The translations under genes and the position numbers were made by a program. A DNA stretch of 64,000 nt, taken from the NCBI GenBank assembly GCA_013822735.1, contig PNKZ01000001.1, forward strand, positions 682,001 through 746,000, given 5' to 3'. The notes beneath the pieces are model-generated. The model searched no databases and had not been told where the DNA came from. It saw nothing but the letters and a program-made list of their open reading frames with translations. Positions 1 through 7,649 of this stretch are shown here, piece by piece. Within the stretch, counting starts at the first letter, position 1, and every line of letters starts with the position of its first letter. This DNA comes from Pirellula sp. (GTDB lineage: Bacteria > Planctomycetota > Planctomycetia > Pirellulales > PNKZ01).

Positions 1-318
1 CACACGATTCGCGGCGTGCTCGAAGAGGGATTTTGGGCCGGCATGACCTTGTATCCCGTCAGCAAGTGCACGCCCGAACGGGCCGTCGACATGATCGAGC
101 TCTACGGACCGGAACGCCTCATGGTGAACTCCGCCGGCGATTGGGGGCCGTCGAAGCCCACGGCCGTGCCCGACTTCATCATGGCGATGCGCCGCCGCGG
201 GCATCCCGAATCGCTAATTCGGAAAATCGTGTACGAAAACCCGCTTGAGTTTTTCAGCCAGAGCCGCAACTTCCAATTTACGCCTCCCGAAGGCCTGCCG
301 ACGGCCGCCGCAAAGTAG
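1..318 (+). CDS. TatD-like metal-dependent hydrolase, C-terminal part (EboC-like)
   Basis: The frame is open from base 1 and stops at 316-318, so only the last ~105 residues are present; the GTG at 16 is internal. The run GFWAGMTLYP, then RAVDMIELYG, then LMVNSAGDWGPS followed by VPDF matches the end of the TatD-related amidohydrolase barrel of EboC-type proteins, where a late Asp (here in SAGDWG) is a metal ligand. EboC belongs to the eboABCDEF locus of cyanobacteria and other bacteria, linked to export or modification of isoprenoid-type metabolites. The other ebo genes would lie upstream, outside the window. A strong intrinsic terminator follows at 382-420. Family is fairly secure; the EboC assignment is moderate. 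Confidence 0.75.
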   Translation, partial: HTIRGVLEEGFWAGMTLYPVSKCTPERAVDMIELYGPERLMVNSAGDWGPSKPTAVPDFIMAMRRRGHPESLIRKIVYENPLEFFSQSRNFQFTPPEGLPTAAAK

Positions 319-381
319 CTTTCTAGGCGAGCGTTGAGCCGCAAGGCCGACGTGTTCGCTTCCGCTTGCAACATCAACGAC

Positions 382-420
382 GAACGGCCCGGGGACTTAA
401 TCCCCGGGCCGTTCTGTTTT
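382..420 (+). terminator. Rho-independent terminator of the TatD-like gene
   Basis: A perfect 14-bp stem (382-395 with 401-414) with a 5-base loop is followed by TGTTTT on the plus strand. It lies 64 bp after the TatD-like stop codon and just beyond the 3' end of the convergent gene ending at 444. The T-tract is on the plus side only. Confidence 0.85.
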
Positions 421-443
421 CAGTCGCTATCGCTTCGTAGTAC

Positions 444-1361
444 TTACGGAGCGGGGGGCGCGGCAGCGCCCGGAGGACCACCGCCGCCGCCGAACATCGG
501 CAGGAAGGCGAGGATGCCTTGCAGGGCCGCGTCGAACGAGGCTTGATCCTTCGCGGCGGCTAAGTTGTCGAGCATGCCGTCGGCCAGGGCCGTCAGCTGC
601 ATGACTTGGGCCTTTTGTTCCGGCGGGATCTTCAACTGTTCGAGCCCCTTCATGGCCTTCTCGATGTTGTCGTCCCATTCTTCCACCATCTTCGAAGGGA
701 GCCATTTGCCTTCGACTTGCGTAAACTTTTCTTCCTTCGGTTCTTCCCCTTCGGTTTCAAGCTTCAGCGTCGCTTCGTCCCCTTCTTGGCTGACGAGCGT
801 GACCTTGGCCTTCTTGAACTTTTCCATGCCTTCGGCGGCATCCGGATTCGAGTTGGCGGCGGCCACGAGGTCGCTGATGAGCTTGTCGCCCGTGCCCTTG
901 AGATACTCGCCGACGTCCAGGTCCTTTACGCCGTCGAGCGTCTTGATGTCCGACGACACGAGCGTGTCGAGGCTCGTCACCGCGGCGTCCCAGTGCTTCT
1001 TCATTTCATCTTTTTGTTCGGCCGGCATCGAAGCCGTCAGAGCCGAACCGAGAATGAATTCCTTCTTGTCTTTCAGCACCTTCACCAACTTGCCGGCGGT
1101 CTTGAATACGCTGTTCCAAAGGTCGGCGTCCATCTTCTCGCCGAATTCGCCGATTACGTCGTGCACATCGTCTTGGTAGCTCTCGGGAAGCGCATTCCAA
1201 AGGGCCGAGCCGTTGCCGGCGCCCGCGTCTTTCATGAGCTTTTGCACGTACACGTCCGGCGCTTCGGCCGCCACGACCTTGGCGAAACCGGCGGTCATCG
1301 TAAACATTCCGACCGCCGGCAGGGTCGCCAGAACGACCATGCGGTAAACCCAACTCTTCAT
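444..1361 (-). CDS. exported hypothetical protein, paralogue of the next gene
   Basis: 305 residues. The N-terminus (MKSWVYRMVVLATLPAVG...) is a signal peptide or anchor, so the product is probably exported. The rest is mainly charged helix with alternating K/E/D, ending in a Gly- and Pro/Ala-rich tail (FGGGGGPP). No enzymatic motif is visible. Several blocks align in order with the gene at 1646-2788: LWNALPESYQDDV versus AWTILPPKQQADV, DLWNSVFKTAGKL versus DVWNKTFATIGKL, and a late block with DGMLDNLAAAKDQASFD versus DMVLDKLLAAKDQKAFD. The two genes are codirectional and 284 bp apart, so this is a tandem duplication. Function unknown. Confidence 0.85.
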   Translation of the reverse strand: MKSWVYRMVVLATLPAVGMFTMTAGFAKVVAAEAPDVYVQKLMKDAGAGNGSALWNALPESYQDDVHDVIGEFGEKMDADLWNSVFKTAGKLVKVLKDKKEFILGSALTASMPAEQKDEMKKHWDAAVTSLDTLVSSDIKTLDGVKDLDVGEYLKGTGDKLISDLVAAANSNPDAAEGMEKFKKAKVTLVSQEGDEATLKLETEGEEPKEEKFTQVEGKWLPSKMVEEWDDNIEKAMKGLEQLKIPPEQKAQVMQLTALADGMLDNLAAAKDQASFDAALQGILAFLPMFGGGGGPPGAAAPPAP

Positions 1362-1645
1362 AACTGTTTCCTTACTTTCAGGATGAAAAAAGCCGCTCGT
1401 CGCGGCATAGCCTTATCCGGCGAACTCGCTCACCATACCGCTTCGCGCCCTGGCGGGCTATTACCGTACGAAACAAACGGTCGAAAGATCGCCGGCAGCG
1501 ACGAAATTTCGAAAATTCGCCGCTGTCGATTTCGTGAGCATCTCTCAGCGTGCCGCCGCGCCGATTGTTACGGCCGGGCGGCTCACCATCTGCAAACCCA
1601 GTCCTCACACGGCTTCCGAGCCCGTGCGAAGTGCTTGTCGGCGAA

Positions 1646-2788
1646 TTATTTCGGCACGCTCGGCAAGTTCGGCCCTGCCCCCGGAGCGGTCGGCAGCGTG
1701 GGCGTCGAGCCCGAAGTCGTCGTTCCCGGCAGCGTCGTGCCCGGCAACGTAGGACCGGTGCTCGGCAAGGTCGGTGTGGTGCCGGTCGGCATCGGCATCG
1801 GCAAACTTCCCGGCGTCGGCAACGTGCCCGGACCGGTCGGCTTCGGTCCGCCAAGCCCGACGGGGCCTCCCGCGCCGGGCGGCGGTCCGCCGAGTTGCGG
1901 CAGCATCATCGGGATCATGGCGGCGATCGGCGCGAGCTCTTCATCAAACGCCTTTTGATCCTTCGCCGCCAAGAGCTTGTCGAGCACCATGTCGGCCATG
2001 GACAAGGCGGCCAGCGCTTGTTGCTTTTGATCGGGCGTCATCGACCCTTGGGCGAGCGAACCCTTCACGCCGGCGATGCCCCCGTCCCAGCTGTCGAGCA
2101 GTTCCGTCGGCACCCATTTGCCGTCGATGAGCTTCAGCGGCATTTCCTTCGGCGCGCTTCCTTCCGCTTCGATCTTCACGGAAGCCGTCGCGCCGTCTTG
2201 CTTCAGCAACGAGACCTTCGCTCCCTTCATCATCTTCCAATCGGCCGCCGTTTCCGGGCCCGATTGATCGATGAACGTCACGACGCCGGTCAGCACCTTC
2301 GTGCCGGTCGTTTCGAGAAACTTGCCCGGATCGGTCGCCTTCAGGCCTTCGTGCGTCTTGATTTCGGAATTCGCCAACGCATCGACGATGTCGACGATCT
2401 TCTGCCAGTTGCGGGCCAACTCTTCCCTTTCTTCCGGCTTCATACCTTGCGTGAGCGAGCTGCCGAGGAAGTAATCCTTCTTCGTCTTCAAGAGCTGGCT
2501 GAGCTTACCGATCGTCGCGAAAGTCTTGTTCCAAACGTCCGGATCGATCTTGCCGGCCGCTTCTTGCACCACGGCCTTCACATCGGCCTGCTGCTTCGGC
2601 GGCAGAATGGTCCAGGCGACCGTCGCGTCACCGGACGTCGCCGAGGCGATCATGTTTTTCACGGCCGCATCCGGCGCACCCCCGAGAGCCTTCGGGTCCG
2701 GCACTCCCGGTCCTTCGCTCTTATTGCAGCCGACGAATAAGGCGACGAGCGCCAACGACCAACCGAATCCACGCAACCCCATGACCAA
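1646..2788 (-). CDS. exported lipoprotein, paralogue of the preceding gene
   Basis: 380 residues. The signal peptide ends in a lipobox, VALFVGC, giving a predicted lipidated Cys followed by NKSEGPG. The central ~270 residues share the helical domain of the 444-1361 product. The C-terminal ~70 residues are a low-complexity Gly/Pro/Thr tail built from degenerate LPGTT/PTLP-type repeats, absent from the paralogue. One copy is a lipoprotein and the other is not, so the pair may occupy different positions in the envelope. No catalytic motif seen; function unknown. Confidence 0.85.
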   Translation of the reverse strand: MVMGLRGFGWSLALVALFVGCNKSEGPGVPDPKALGGAPDAAVKNMIASATSGDATVAWTILPPKQQADVKAVVQEAAGKIDPDVWNKTFATIGKLSQLLKTKKDYFLGSSLTQGMKPEEREELARNWQKIVDIVDALANSEIKTHEGLKATDPGKFLETTGTKVLTGVVTFIDQSGPETAADWKMMKGAKVSLLKQDGATASVKIEAEGSAPKEMPLKLIDGKWVPTELLDSWDGGIAGVKGSLAQGSMTPDQKQQALAALSMADMVLDKLLAAKDQKAFDEELAPIAAMIPMMLPQLGGPPPGAGGPVGLGGPKPTGPGTLPTPGSLPMPMPTGTTPTLPSTGPTLPGTTLPGTTTSGSTPTLPTAPGAGPNLPSVPK

Positions 2789-2924
2789 CTCCTTTATCTG
2801 TTTTCGCGCGTGCGAATGGAGGAAATCCGTCAGAAAACGGGCATTTCCGTGCCCCGCCGCCCGCTAACATAGCCGATCAGAGGGGGCCTTGCCAACGACC
2901 AGGCTCTAATTCCAAAACGACTTA

Positions 2925-3128
2925 CTACGACCATAAAGGGCACATGCCCATGAGTACTATGCAGAGGATGACAAGGCACGCCACTAGTACCTGACGACCT
3001 GCTGCAAGTGCCATGGCTAGAACTAACATGAGTATTTGCACGTCCGTGAATCGCTTGGCGAAAATGATGGACGTTAAGAGCGTGATTGCGAAACAGGACA
3101 ATGTATAGAGGGGGCGATCACAATACAT
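2925..3128 (-). CDS. possible small membrane protein
   Basis: 67 codons from ATG. The product would have two hydrophobic segments (about residues 11-24 and 33-62) around a short charged loop (AKRFTD). It begins 30 bp past the stop of the redoxin-like gene on the same strand. Third codon positions are far less G/C-biased than in neighbouring genes and no Shine-Dalgarno site is visible. It could be a small, perhaps acquired, membrane protein or chance coding in a lower-GC gap. Confidence 0.35.
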   Translation of the reverse strand: MYCDRPLYTLSCFAITLLTSIIFAKRFTDVQILMLVLAMALAAGRQVLVACLVILCIVLMGMCPLWS

Positions 3129-3157
3129 TGCTTTGCCGTGTCATTGCTCTGCCGTGT

Positions 3158-4558
3158 CTACCGCTTCGCTTCTTCTTTTTCTTCCGCTTTCTCCTCCGTC
3201 GCCAGCAGGCCCGTCACTACCGAGTCGAGTTGCTTCAGGCCCGCTTCGCGATCGACCGGGTAGTGCCCCACTTTGTAGTGCACGATCTTTCCGTCCGGTC
3301 CGACGACGACGAACAGCGGTAGCTCGACCCCTTGCAATCGCGGGTCGCCGAACTCGCGCACCAGTTCGCCGCCGTCGAAGAGAATCGGGTAGCTCAGGTT
3401 CATGAAGTTCTTCAGCTTCCGCACGCCGACCGCCGCGCCTTTGGCGCCTGCCGGTTGTTGGAAGCGCCCGTCCACGGCGACCCCGAAGAGTTTTAATCCT
3501 TTCTCTTTGTGCTTGTCGTAAAGGAACTCCAAGTAGCCGACCTGCCCGTACGGTTCCTTGAGCGGCTCGTCGCGGTAGTCCCAGAAATGCAGCACCGTCA
3601 CGGCGCCCGAGAGTTCGTCGGCGCGGAGCGCGGCGCCGTCGAGCCCGGCAAGTTCAAACGCCGACGGTTTGCGTCCCATTTGTTCGGCCGTCACCTTGTC
3701 GATCGCGGAGGTGCGGCCGGCTTGCTGCTTCAAATCGCGCTCGGCCGCCGCCAGGAGCTTCGTCGCCGCACCTTCGACCGCCGTACGCGTCGCGGGAAGA
3801 TTTGCTGCGAGCAGTTTGAGCTGAGCCGGCGTCAGCTTCTCGTCGATCGTGCGCGGGGCTCGCTTCAGCTTGCCGTGCAATTGCACGAGCGCGGTAAAGC
3901 TCGCTTGCCGCGCGGCCAGCGCCGTCGGTTCTAAGAATTCGACGTCGGCTAATTCCAACGCCAAGCGATACTCGGTTCCTTGGTCCATGAACACGCGATC
4001 TTCTTCCTGCAGCACGACGCCCGAGGCTTGATCGACCCAGACGCGCCGCTGCACGCCGAACTGATTGCGAACTTCGACGACCCAGGCCGTGCGGCCGTCG
4101 ATGGATTGCGTGCGGAGGATTTCCGATTCGAGCCCGTCGGCCGTCCACTTCGCGCCGATCTCCGGCTTCTTCCGCTCGCCGTTATCACTCGGTTCGCCGA
4201 GCGGCAGCTTCGGAGCGGGCAGGGCAACGACATGCTTTCCCTTGCCGTAGTCGTAGAGCAGGGCGGGGCCTTCGATCTCGGGCGTTTGCCCGGCGGCGTT
4301 TTGCGACCACTTGCCGAACCGCTCGGCCCAACCGAAGGCGCCTTGCCCGCGCTCGTCGAGCAGCCAGTAGTAGTCGGTGCCGTCGGGACCATCGCCCGTC
4401 ACCAGCACCGACAAGTCAAACGACTTGCCGGCGGCCTGCGTCGAGCGATCGCGTTCCACGCGGGCCACGGTGCCGCGATAGTGCAATTCGACGCCCGGCT
4501 TGATCTCCGGCTCCGCGGCGGCGACGGCATACGACAAACAGAGAGCGGCGATCCACAT
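3158..4558 (-). CDS. exported protein with a C-terminal thioredoxin-fold (TlpA/AhpC-like) domain lacking the CxxC
   Basis: 466 residues with an N-terminal signal sequence (MWIAALCLSYAVAAAE). Residues ~20-290 form an uncharacterised beta-rich region plus a helical linker. Residues ~300-450 look like a TlpA/AhpC-TSA redoxin: FELAGLDGAALRADELSGAV, TVLHFWDY, YPILFDGGELVREFGDP, LPLFVVVGPDGKIV. Where active redoxins have WCxxC, this protein reads HFWDYRDEP, with no cysteine there. It is therefore probably not a thiol oxidoreductase of the usual kind. The C-terminus is a charged Glu/Lys tail. Fold assignment is good; role is unknown. Confidence 0.8.
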   Translation of the reverse strand: MWIAALCLSYAVAAAEPEIKPGVELHYRGTVARVERDRSTQAAGKSFDLSVLVTGDGPDGTDYYWLLDERGQGAFGWAERFGKWSQNAAGQTPEIEGPALLYDYGKGKHVVALPAPKLPLGEPSDNGERKKPEIGAKWTADGLESEILRTQSIDGRTAWVVEVRNQFGVQRRVWVDQASGVVLQEEDRVFMDQGTEYRLALELADVEFLEPTALAARQASFTALVQLHGKLKRAPRTIDEKLTPAQLKLLAANLPATRTAVEGAATKLLAAAERDLKQQAGRTSAIDKVTAEQMGRKPSAFELAGLDGAALRADELSGAVTVLHFWDYRDEPLKEPYGQVGYLEFLYDKHKEKGLKLFGVAVDGRFQQPAGAKGAAVGVRKLKNFMNLSYPILFDGGELVREFGDPRLQGVELPLFVVVGPDGKIVHYKVGHYPVDREAGLKQLDSVVTGLLATEEKAEEKEEAKR

Positions 4559-4891
4559 GGCAAAACTCGCGAGAAGTGAACGTAGCGGAGGGGCTGTTTA
4601 GTTTAACTTCGCCGGCGGCGGGAGGGAAAGGAAGGGGCCGACGGCAAATGCGGACGGTTGACTGCGGACTGCGGAAAATGGACGAAAATCGAGCAGTTCG
4701 CCGTTTACTGCGCGCCACGTGCCATTTGACGCATCGGCCTGCGCCGTATTGCGCATTTGTTGCGCGCTGCGCCCGATCCGAAATTCGCCGAGTGCGCGGC
4801 AGTGCGCGGATTCGTCCGTCGCGCGAGACTCGGGTGTCGTCATCCTGCGCCCCGAGCGGCAAATCGCGTCGGTCGCCGCGCCGCGCCGCGC
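4559..4891. other. first part of an 889-bp gene-free interval
   Basis: The gap between the redoxin-like gene start (4558) and the permease end (5448) holds no convincing gene on either strand. It contains, in order, a heptad tract (4649-4690), a nested palindrome (4892-5039), a G-rich dispersed repeat (5171-5252) and an inverted repeat (5259-5432), each listed separately. Any promoter for the minus-strand redoxin gene must lie just right of 4558; I could not pick one. Confidence 0.6.
4649..4690. repeat. degenerate heptanucleotide tandem repeat
   Basis: Six consecutive 7-mers: TGCGGAC, GGTTGAC, TGCGGAC, TGCGGAA, AATGGAC, GAAAATC. The last four bases of each unit (GGAC/TGAC) are best conserved. 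It is one of seven or more heptad tracts in this window, all intergenic. Confidence 0.7.
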
Positions 4892-5039
4892 ATCGACGTA
4901 AGTCCCCGTAGCGCGACCCGGGCCGTGCGCACTACGTCCGACCCGTAGTGCGCTCCCTTGTTTCCAAGCGTTCCGACGCGCACAACCGACCCCCGGTTGT
5001 GCGCGAACCGCCGATGGAGTGCGCAGGACTTACGTCGAT
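4892..5039. repeat. nested palindrome, copy A (CGACGTAAGT family)
   Basis: Perfect 14-bp outer arms (4892-4905 and 5026-5039, core CGACGTAAGTCC) enclose two hairpins: a 10-bp stem 4927-4936/4944-4953 and an 11-bp stem 4977-4987/4995-5005, both with 7-base loops and both built on a GCGCA...TGCGC base. A remnant third unit carries GATGGAGT followed by GCGCAGG at 5013-5027. The same arms and GATGGAGT motif recur at 47110-47269 with different stem sequences. Confidence 0.85.
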
Positions 5040-5170
5040 TTCGCGGCGCGCGACGACGGCTCGACATGGCAAACGACTCCCTAACGATGCGGAGCGAGAA
5101 AATTACGCAACCATTCTCCCCGAACCGCCGGTCCGATTTCCAGGCGATTTTTGGCCGGCCGCCATTTTCT

Positions 5171-5252
5171 CAGCAAGGGAGATGAGGGGGATACGGAGGG
5201 GATGGGGGAGATGAATTCAGAAGGCGAGCCGGGAGCGTGAGTGACCGGAGTC
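5171..5252. repeat. dispersed G-rich repeat, copy A
   Basis: This ~82-bp stretch, starting CAGCAAGGGAGATGAGGGGG and ending in CGAGCCGGGAGCGTGAGTGACCGGAGTC-type sequence, recurs in reverse orientation at 47393-47477 with roughly 80-85% identity by eye. Both copies sit near a CGACGTAAGT nested palindrome. Confidence 0.75.
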
Positions 5253-5258
5253 CGAAAC

Positions 5259-5432
5259 ACCTCTCCCACTGGGAGAGGTCGGCGAGCCTGAGCTCGACGG
5301 GTGAGGGCCGCGCGGCATAACTCTTGGCTCGGAGACGACTCATCGCGCGGCGCTTGTTCTGTGCGCAATACCAAGCGTCGCGCAATGTCACCCTCATCCG
5401 GCCTTCGGCGACCTTCTCCCAGGGGGAGAAGG
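5259..5432. repeat. inverted-repeat element with a hairpin at each end
   Basis: The left end is a tight palindrome (ACCTCTCCCA/TGGGAGAGGT, 5259-5279), the right end another (CCTTCTCCC/GGGAGAAGG, 5412-5432). The flanking ~45 bp on each side are inverted copies of each other with mismatches (TCGGCGAGCC...GTGAGGG versus CCCTCAT...GGCGACC). It ends 16 bp from the stop codon of the minus-strand permease gene and could fold at its mRNA 3' end. No coding potential. Confidence 0.7.
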
Positions 5433-5447
5433 TTCGATGCACAGCAA

Positions 5448-6827
5448 TTACTCGTAGCGCAGGGCTTGGATCGGGTCGAGCCTGGACGCTTTCCAGGCCG
5501 GGTAGAAGCCGAAGATCACGCCGACCAAGACCGACGAGCTCACCGACGCGACGATGGCCCACACGGAGATTTCCGTGCGCCAAGCGGTCCAATAATTGAT
5601 GGCCGAGGAAATGCCCCGGCCGGCCAGCACGCCGGCGGCCGCGCCGAAGAGACAGAGGATCACCGCCTCGATGAGGAACTGTCGCAAGATGTCCCCCGGC
5701 CGTGCGCCGACGGCCATGCGCAAGCCGATCTCGCGCGTCCGTTCCGTCACCGTCACGAGCATGATGTTCATGATGCCGACGCCGCCGACGAGCAGCGACA
5801 CGAACGCCACGGCCAAGAGCAATGTGCGCATCACTTCGCTGGTCGAACTCATCGCGGCGCTCTGCTCGGTCATGTCGCGGATATTGAAATCGTTCGGCTC
5901 GTTCTCGCGCAGCCGGTGCTGGCGGCGGAGCATTTCCGACATCTGCTTCTTCGCCGTCGTCATGTCGGCGTCGTCGCGGACGCGCAGCGCGATCCGGTCG
6001 ACGTTCGTCAGTCGGTTGGCCTGCGGATGGTTGGCCTGTTGCGCGGTCGACGCCACCGGATAGAGCGGCAGATGCATGCCCGGGTAGCGTTCGTTGAGCG
6101 TGTTCACCTGCGAGGCCGTGTCGAGCGGCAGCGCCACGCTTTGGTTGGTCTCGGTGAGCGACTCGCCGGCGACCTTGTATTTCACCGTCGTCCACGGCGC
6201 TAGGAGCGTATCGTCTTGGTCGAAGCCGACCATGTCGGAGCCCTTGCCTTCGAGCGTGCCGATCACGCGAAACGGCTGGTTGTTAATACGCACGTCCTGC
6301 CCGACCGGATTCACGTCGGGGAAGAGTTCCCGCACGAGCGTTTGGCCGAGTACGCAGACCGGCACGCTGTTGCGGACGTCTTGTTCGGTGAAGAACGAGC
6401 CTTCGGCGAGTTGCCATTGGCGAACGTCGGGATATGAGGGGGACGTGCCGTAGAGATAGAACGGCACCCAGTTCTTGTTGCCGTAGACGACTTGCGTGCG
6501 AGCCCGAACGACCGGCGCGACGTCGGCGATGAATTGTCCGCACTCGGCTTCGAGCGCCGTGACGTCGCCGATGAGGAGCGTGTTCGACGAGCCGCCGCCG
6601 AGCGTGATGCCGCCGCTTGAGGCCGCGCCCGACTGGATCATCAGGTTCTTGGCTCCCATCCGTTCGATGGTCTCGCGAATGCCGGCGGCGGAGCCTTGGC
6701 CGATTTCCGTGATGGTGATCACCGCCGCCACGCCCATGAAAATGCCGAGCGTCGTCAGCGCCGAGCGCATGATGTTGCGCCGGAGCGATTTCAAAGCGAC
6801 GCGGGCGGTTTCCGTGAAGGGGAACAT
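5448..6827 (-). CDS. macB: MacB-type ABC transporter permease (FtsX family)
   Basis: 459 residues. An N-terminal membrane segment (ITITEIGQG and preceding helix) is followed by a ~230-residue periplasmic MacB-core domain, then three C-terminal helices (around residues 330-350, 385-405, 420-440) with the FtsX signature (VGGVGIMNIMLVTVTERTRE, GLRMAVGA). It is the permease of a MacAB-like exporter that moves substrates from the periplasm rather than across the inner membrane. It is the third gene of an operon with the ATPase and HlyD-type adaptor upstream. Here the ATPase is a separate polypeptide rather than fused as in E. coli MacB. Confidence 0.93.
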   Translation of the reverse strand: MFPFTETARVALKSLRRNIMRSALTTLGIFMGVAAVITITEIGQGSAAGIRETIERMGAKNLMIQSGAASSGGITLGGGSSNTLLIGDVTALEAECGQFIADVAPVVRARTQVVYGNKNWVPFYLYGTSPSYPDVRQWQLAEGSFFTEQDVRNSVPVCVLGQTLVRELFPDVNPVGQDVRINNQPFRVIGTLEGKGSDMVGFDQDDTLLAPWTTVKYKVAGESLTETNQSVALPLDTASQVNTLNERYPGMHLPLYPVASTAQQANHPQANRLTNVDRIALRVRDDADMTTAKKQMSEMLRRQHRLRENEPNDFNIRDMTEQSAAMSSTSEVMRTLLLAVAFVSLLVGGVGIMNIMLVTVTERTREIGLRMAVGARPGDILRQFLIEAVILCLFGAAAGVLAGRGISSAINYWTAWRTEISVWAIVASVSSSVLVGVIFGFYPAWKASRLDPIQALRYE

Positions 6828-6834
6828 GGGGGAG

Positions 6835-6904
6835 AGTAGCTGGTGGCTAGTTGCTGGTAGCTAGAAGTTGTCAGTGGTCTGTGGTTAGTTGTCCGTTGCG
6901 CGCT
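6835..6904. repeat. degenerate heptanucleotide tandem repeat inside the efflux operon
   Basis: Ten 7-mers in register: AGTAGCT, GGTGGCT, AGTTGCT, GGTAGCT, AGAAGTT, GTCAGTG, GTCTGTG, GTTAGTT, GTCCGTT, GCGCGCT. It fills the gap between the ATPase stop and the permease start, so it should be transcribed as part of the operon mRNA. Confidence 0.75.
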
Positions 6905-6909
6905 GCAAC

Positions 6910-7638
6910 TTAATGAGTCGTTGCCAAGTTTCCCGCGCCGTCGCTTTCGATCAATCCGTCGCGCATGACGATTTTGCGGTGGGCCGTGGCGCCGACGTTT
7001 TGATCGTGCGTCACCAGGAGGATGGTGATGTTTTCCTCGGCGTTGAGGCGTTGGAACAGTTCGAGGATTTCTTTACTGGTGTGCGAGTCGAGGTTCCCCG
7101 TCGGTTCGTCGGCCAAGAGCAGCTTCGGTTGGTTGACGAGCGAACGGGCGATCGCCACGCGTTGCTGCTGACCGCCCGACATCTGGCCCGGCTCGTGGTC
7201 GAGCCGGTCGCCGAGGCCGACGCGTTTCAGCAATTCGACGGCGCGGTCATGCGCCGCGGAGTCGCTAGGCCGGCTCGTCGAATACTCCAGCGGCATCAGT
7301 ACGTTGTCGATGGCGCTGGTGCGGGCCAAGAGATTGAAGTTCTGAAACACGAAGCCGATCTTTTGACTGCGCACTCGCGCCAGCCGATCGCGCGACATGC
7401 CGGCGACTTCTTCGCCGTCGAGCGAGTAACTACCGGAGGTCGGGCGATCGAGACAGCCGAGCAGGTTCATCAGCGTGGTCTTGCCCGAGCCCGAGGCTCC
7501 CATGAGCGAAACCATCTCACCGGAGTGAATCTCGAGGCTCACGCCCTTCAGCACCGGCAACGGCACCTCGCCGAGCAGGTACGTCTTGCGGACGTCTGCC
7601 AGTTCGATGAGAGCGGAGTTTTCGGAAGGGCGAATCAT
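6910..7638 (-). CDS. ABC transporter ATP-binding protein (MacB/LolD family)
   Basis: 242 residues starting at ATG 7638; upstream in-frame codons read as low-quality Arg-rich sequence inside the adaptor gene, so this start fits. Motifs: Walker A GASGSGKTT, Q-loop VFQNFNLL, signature MSGGQQQR, Walker B LLLADEPTGNLD, H-loop LLVTHD. This is the LolD/MacB/FtsE-like class that powers mechanotransmission exporters. It begins 11 bp after the adaptor gene stop and is followed by the permease gene, so the three are cotranscribed. Confidence 0.95.
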   Translation of the reverse strand: MIRPSENSALIELADVRKTYLLGEVPLPVLKGVSLEIHSGEMVSLMGASGSGKTTLMNLLGCLDRPTSGSYSLDGEEVAGMSRDRLARVRSQKIGFVFQNFNLLARTSAIDNVLMPLEYSTSRPSDSAAHDRAVELLKRVGLGDRLDHEPGQMSGGQQQRVAIARSLVNQPKLLLADEPTGNLDSHTSKEILELFQRLNAEENITILLVTHDQNVGATAHRKIVMRDGLIESDGAGNLATTH

Positions 7639-7649
7639 GGTACGGGCGA

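Noticed and set aside
606-1958. Long plus-strand frame (450 codons) over the two minus-strand paralogues
   Set aside because: It is a shadow of the strongly biased minus-strand genes, with Arg- and His-rich content and no family match.
6835-6904. CRISPR-like repetition in heptad tracts
   Set aside because: The units are 7 bp and contiguous with no spacers, and there are no cas genes.
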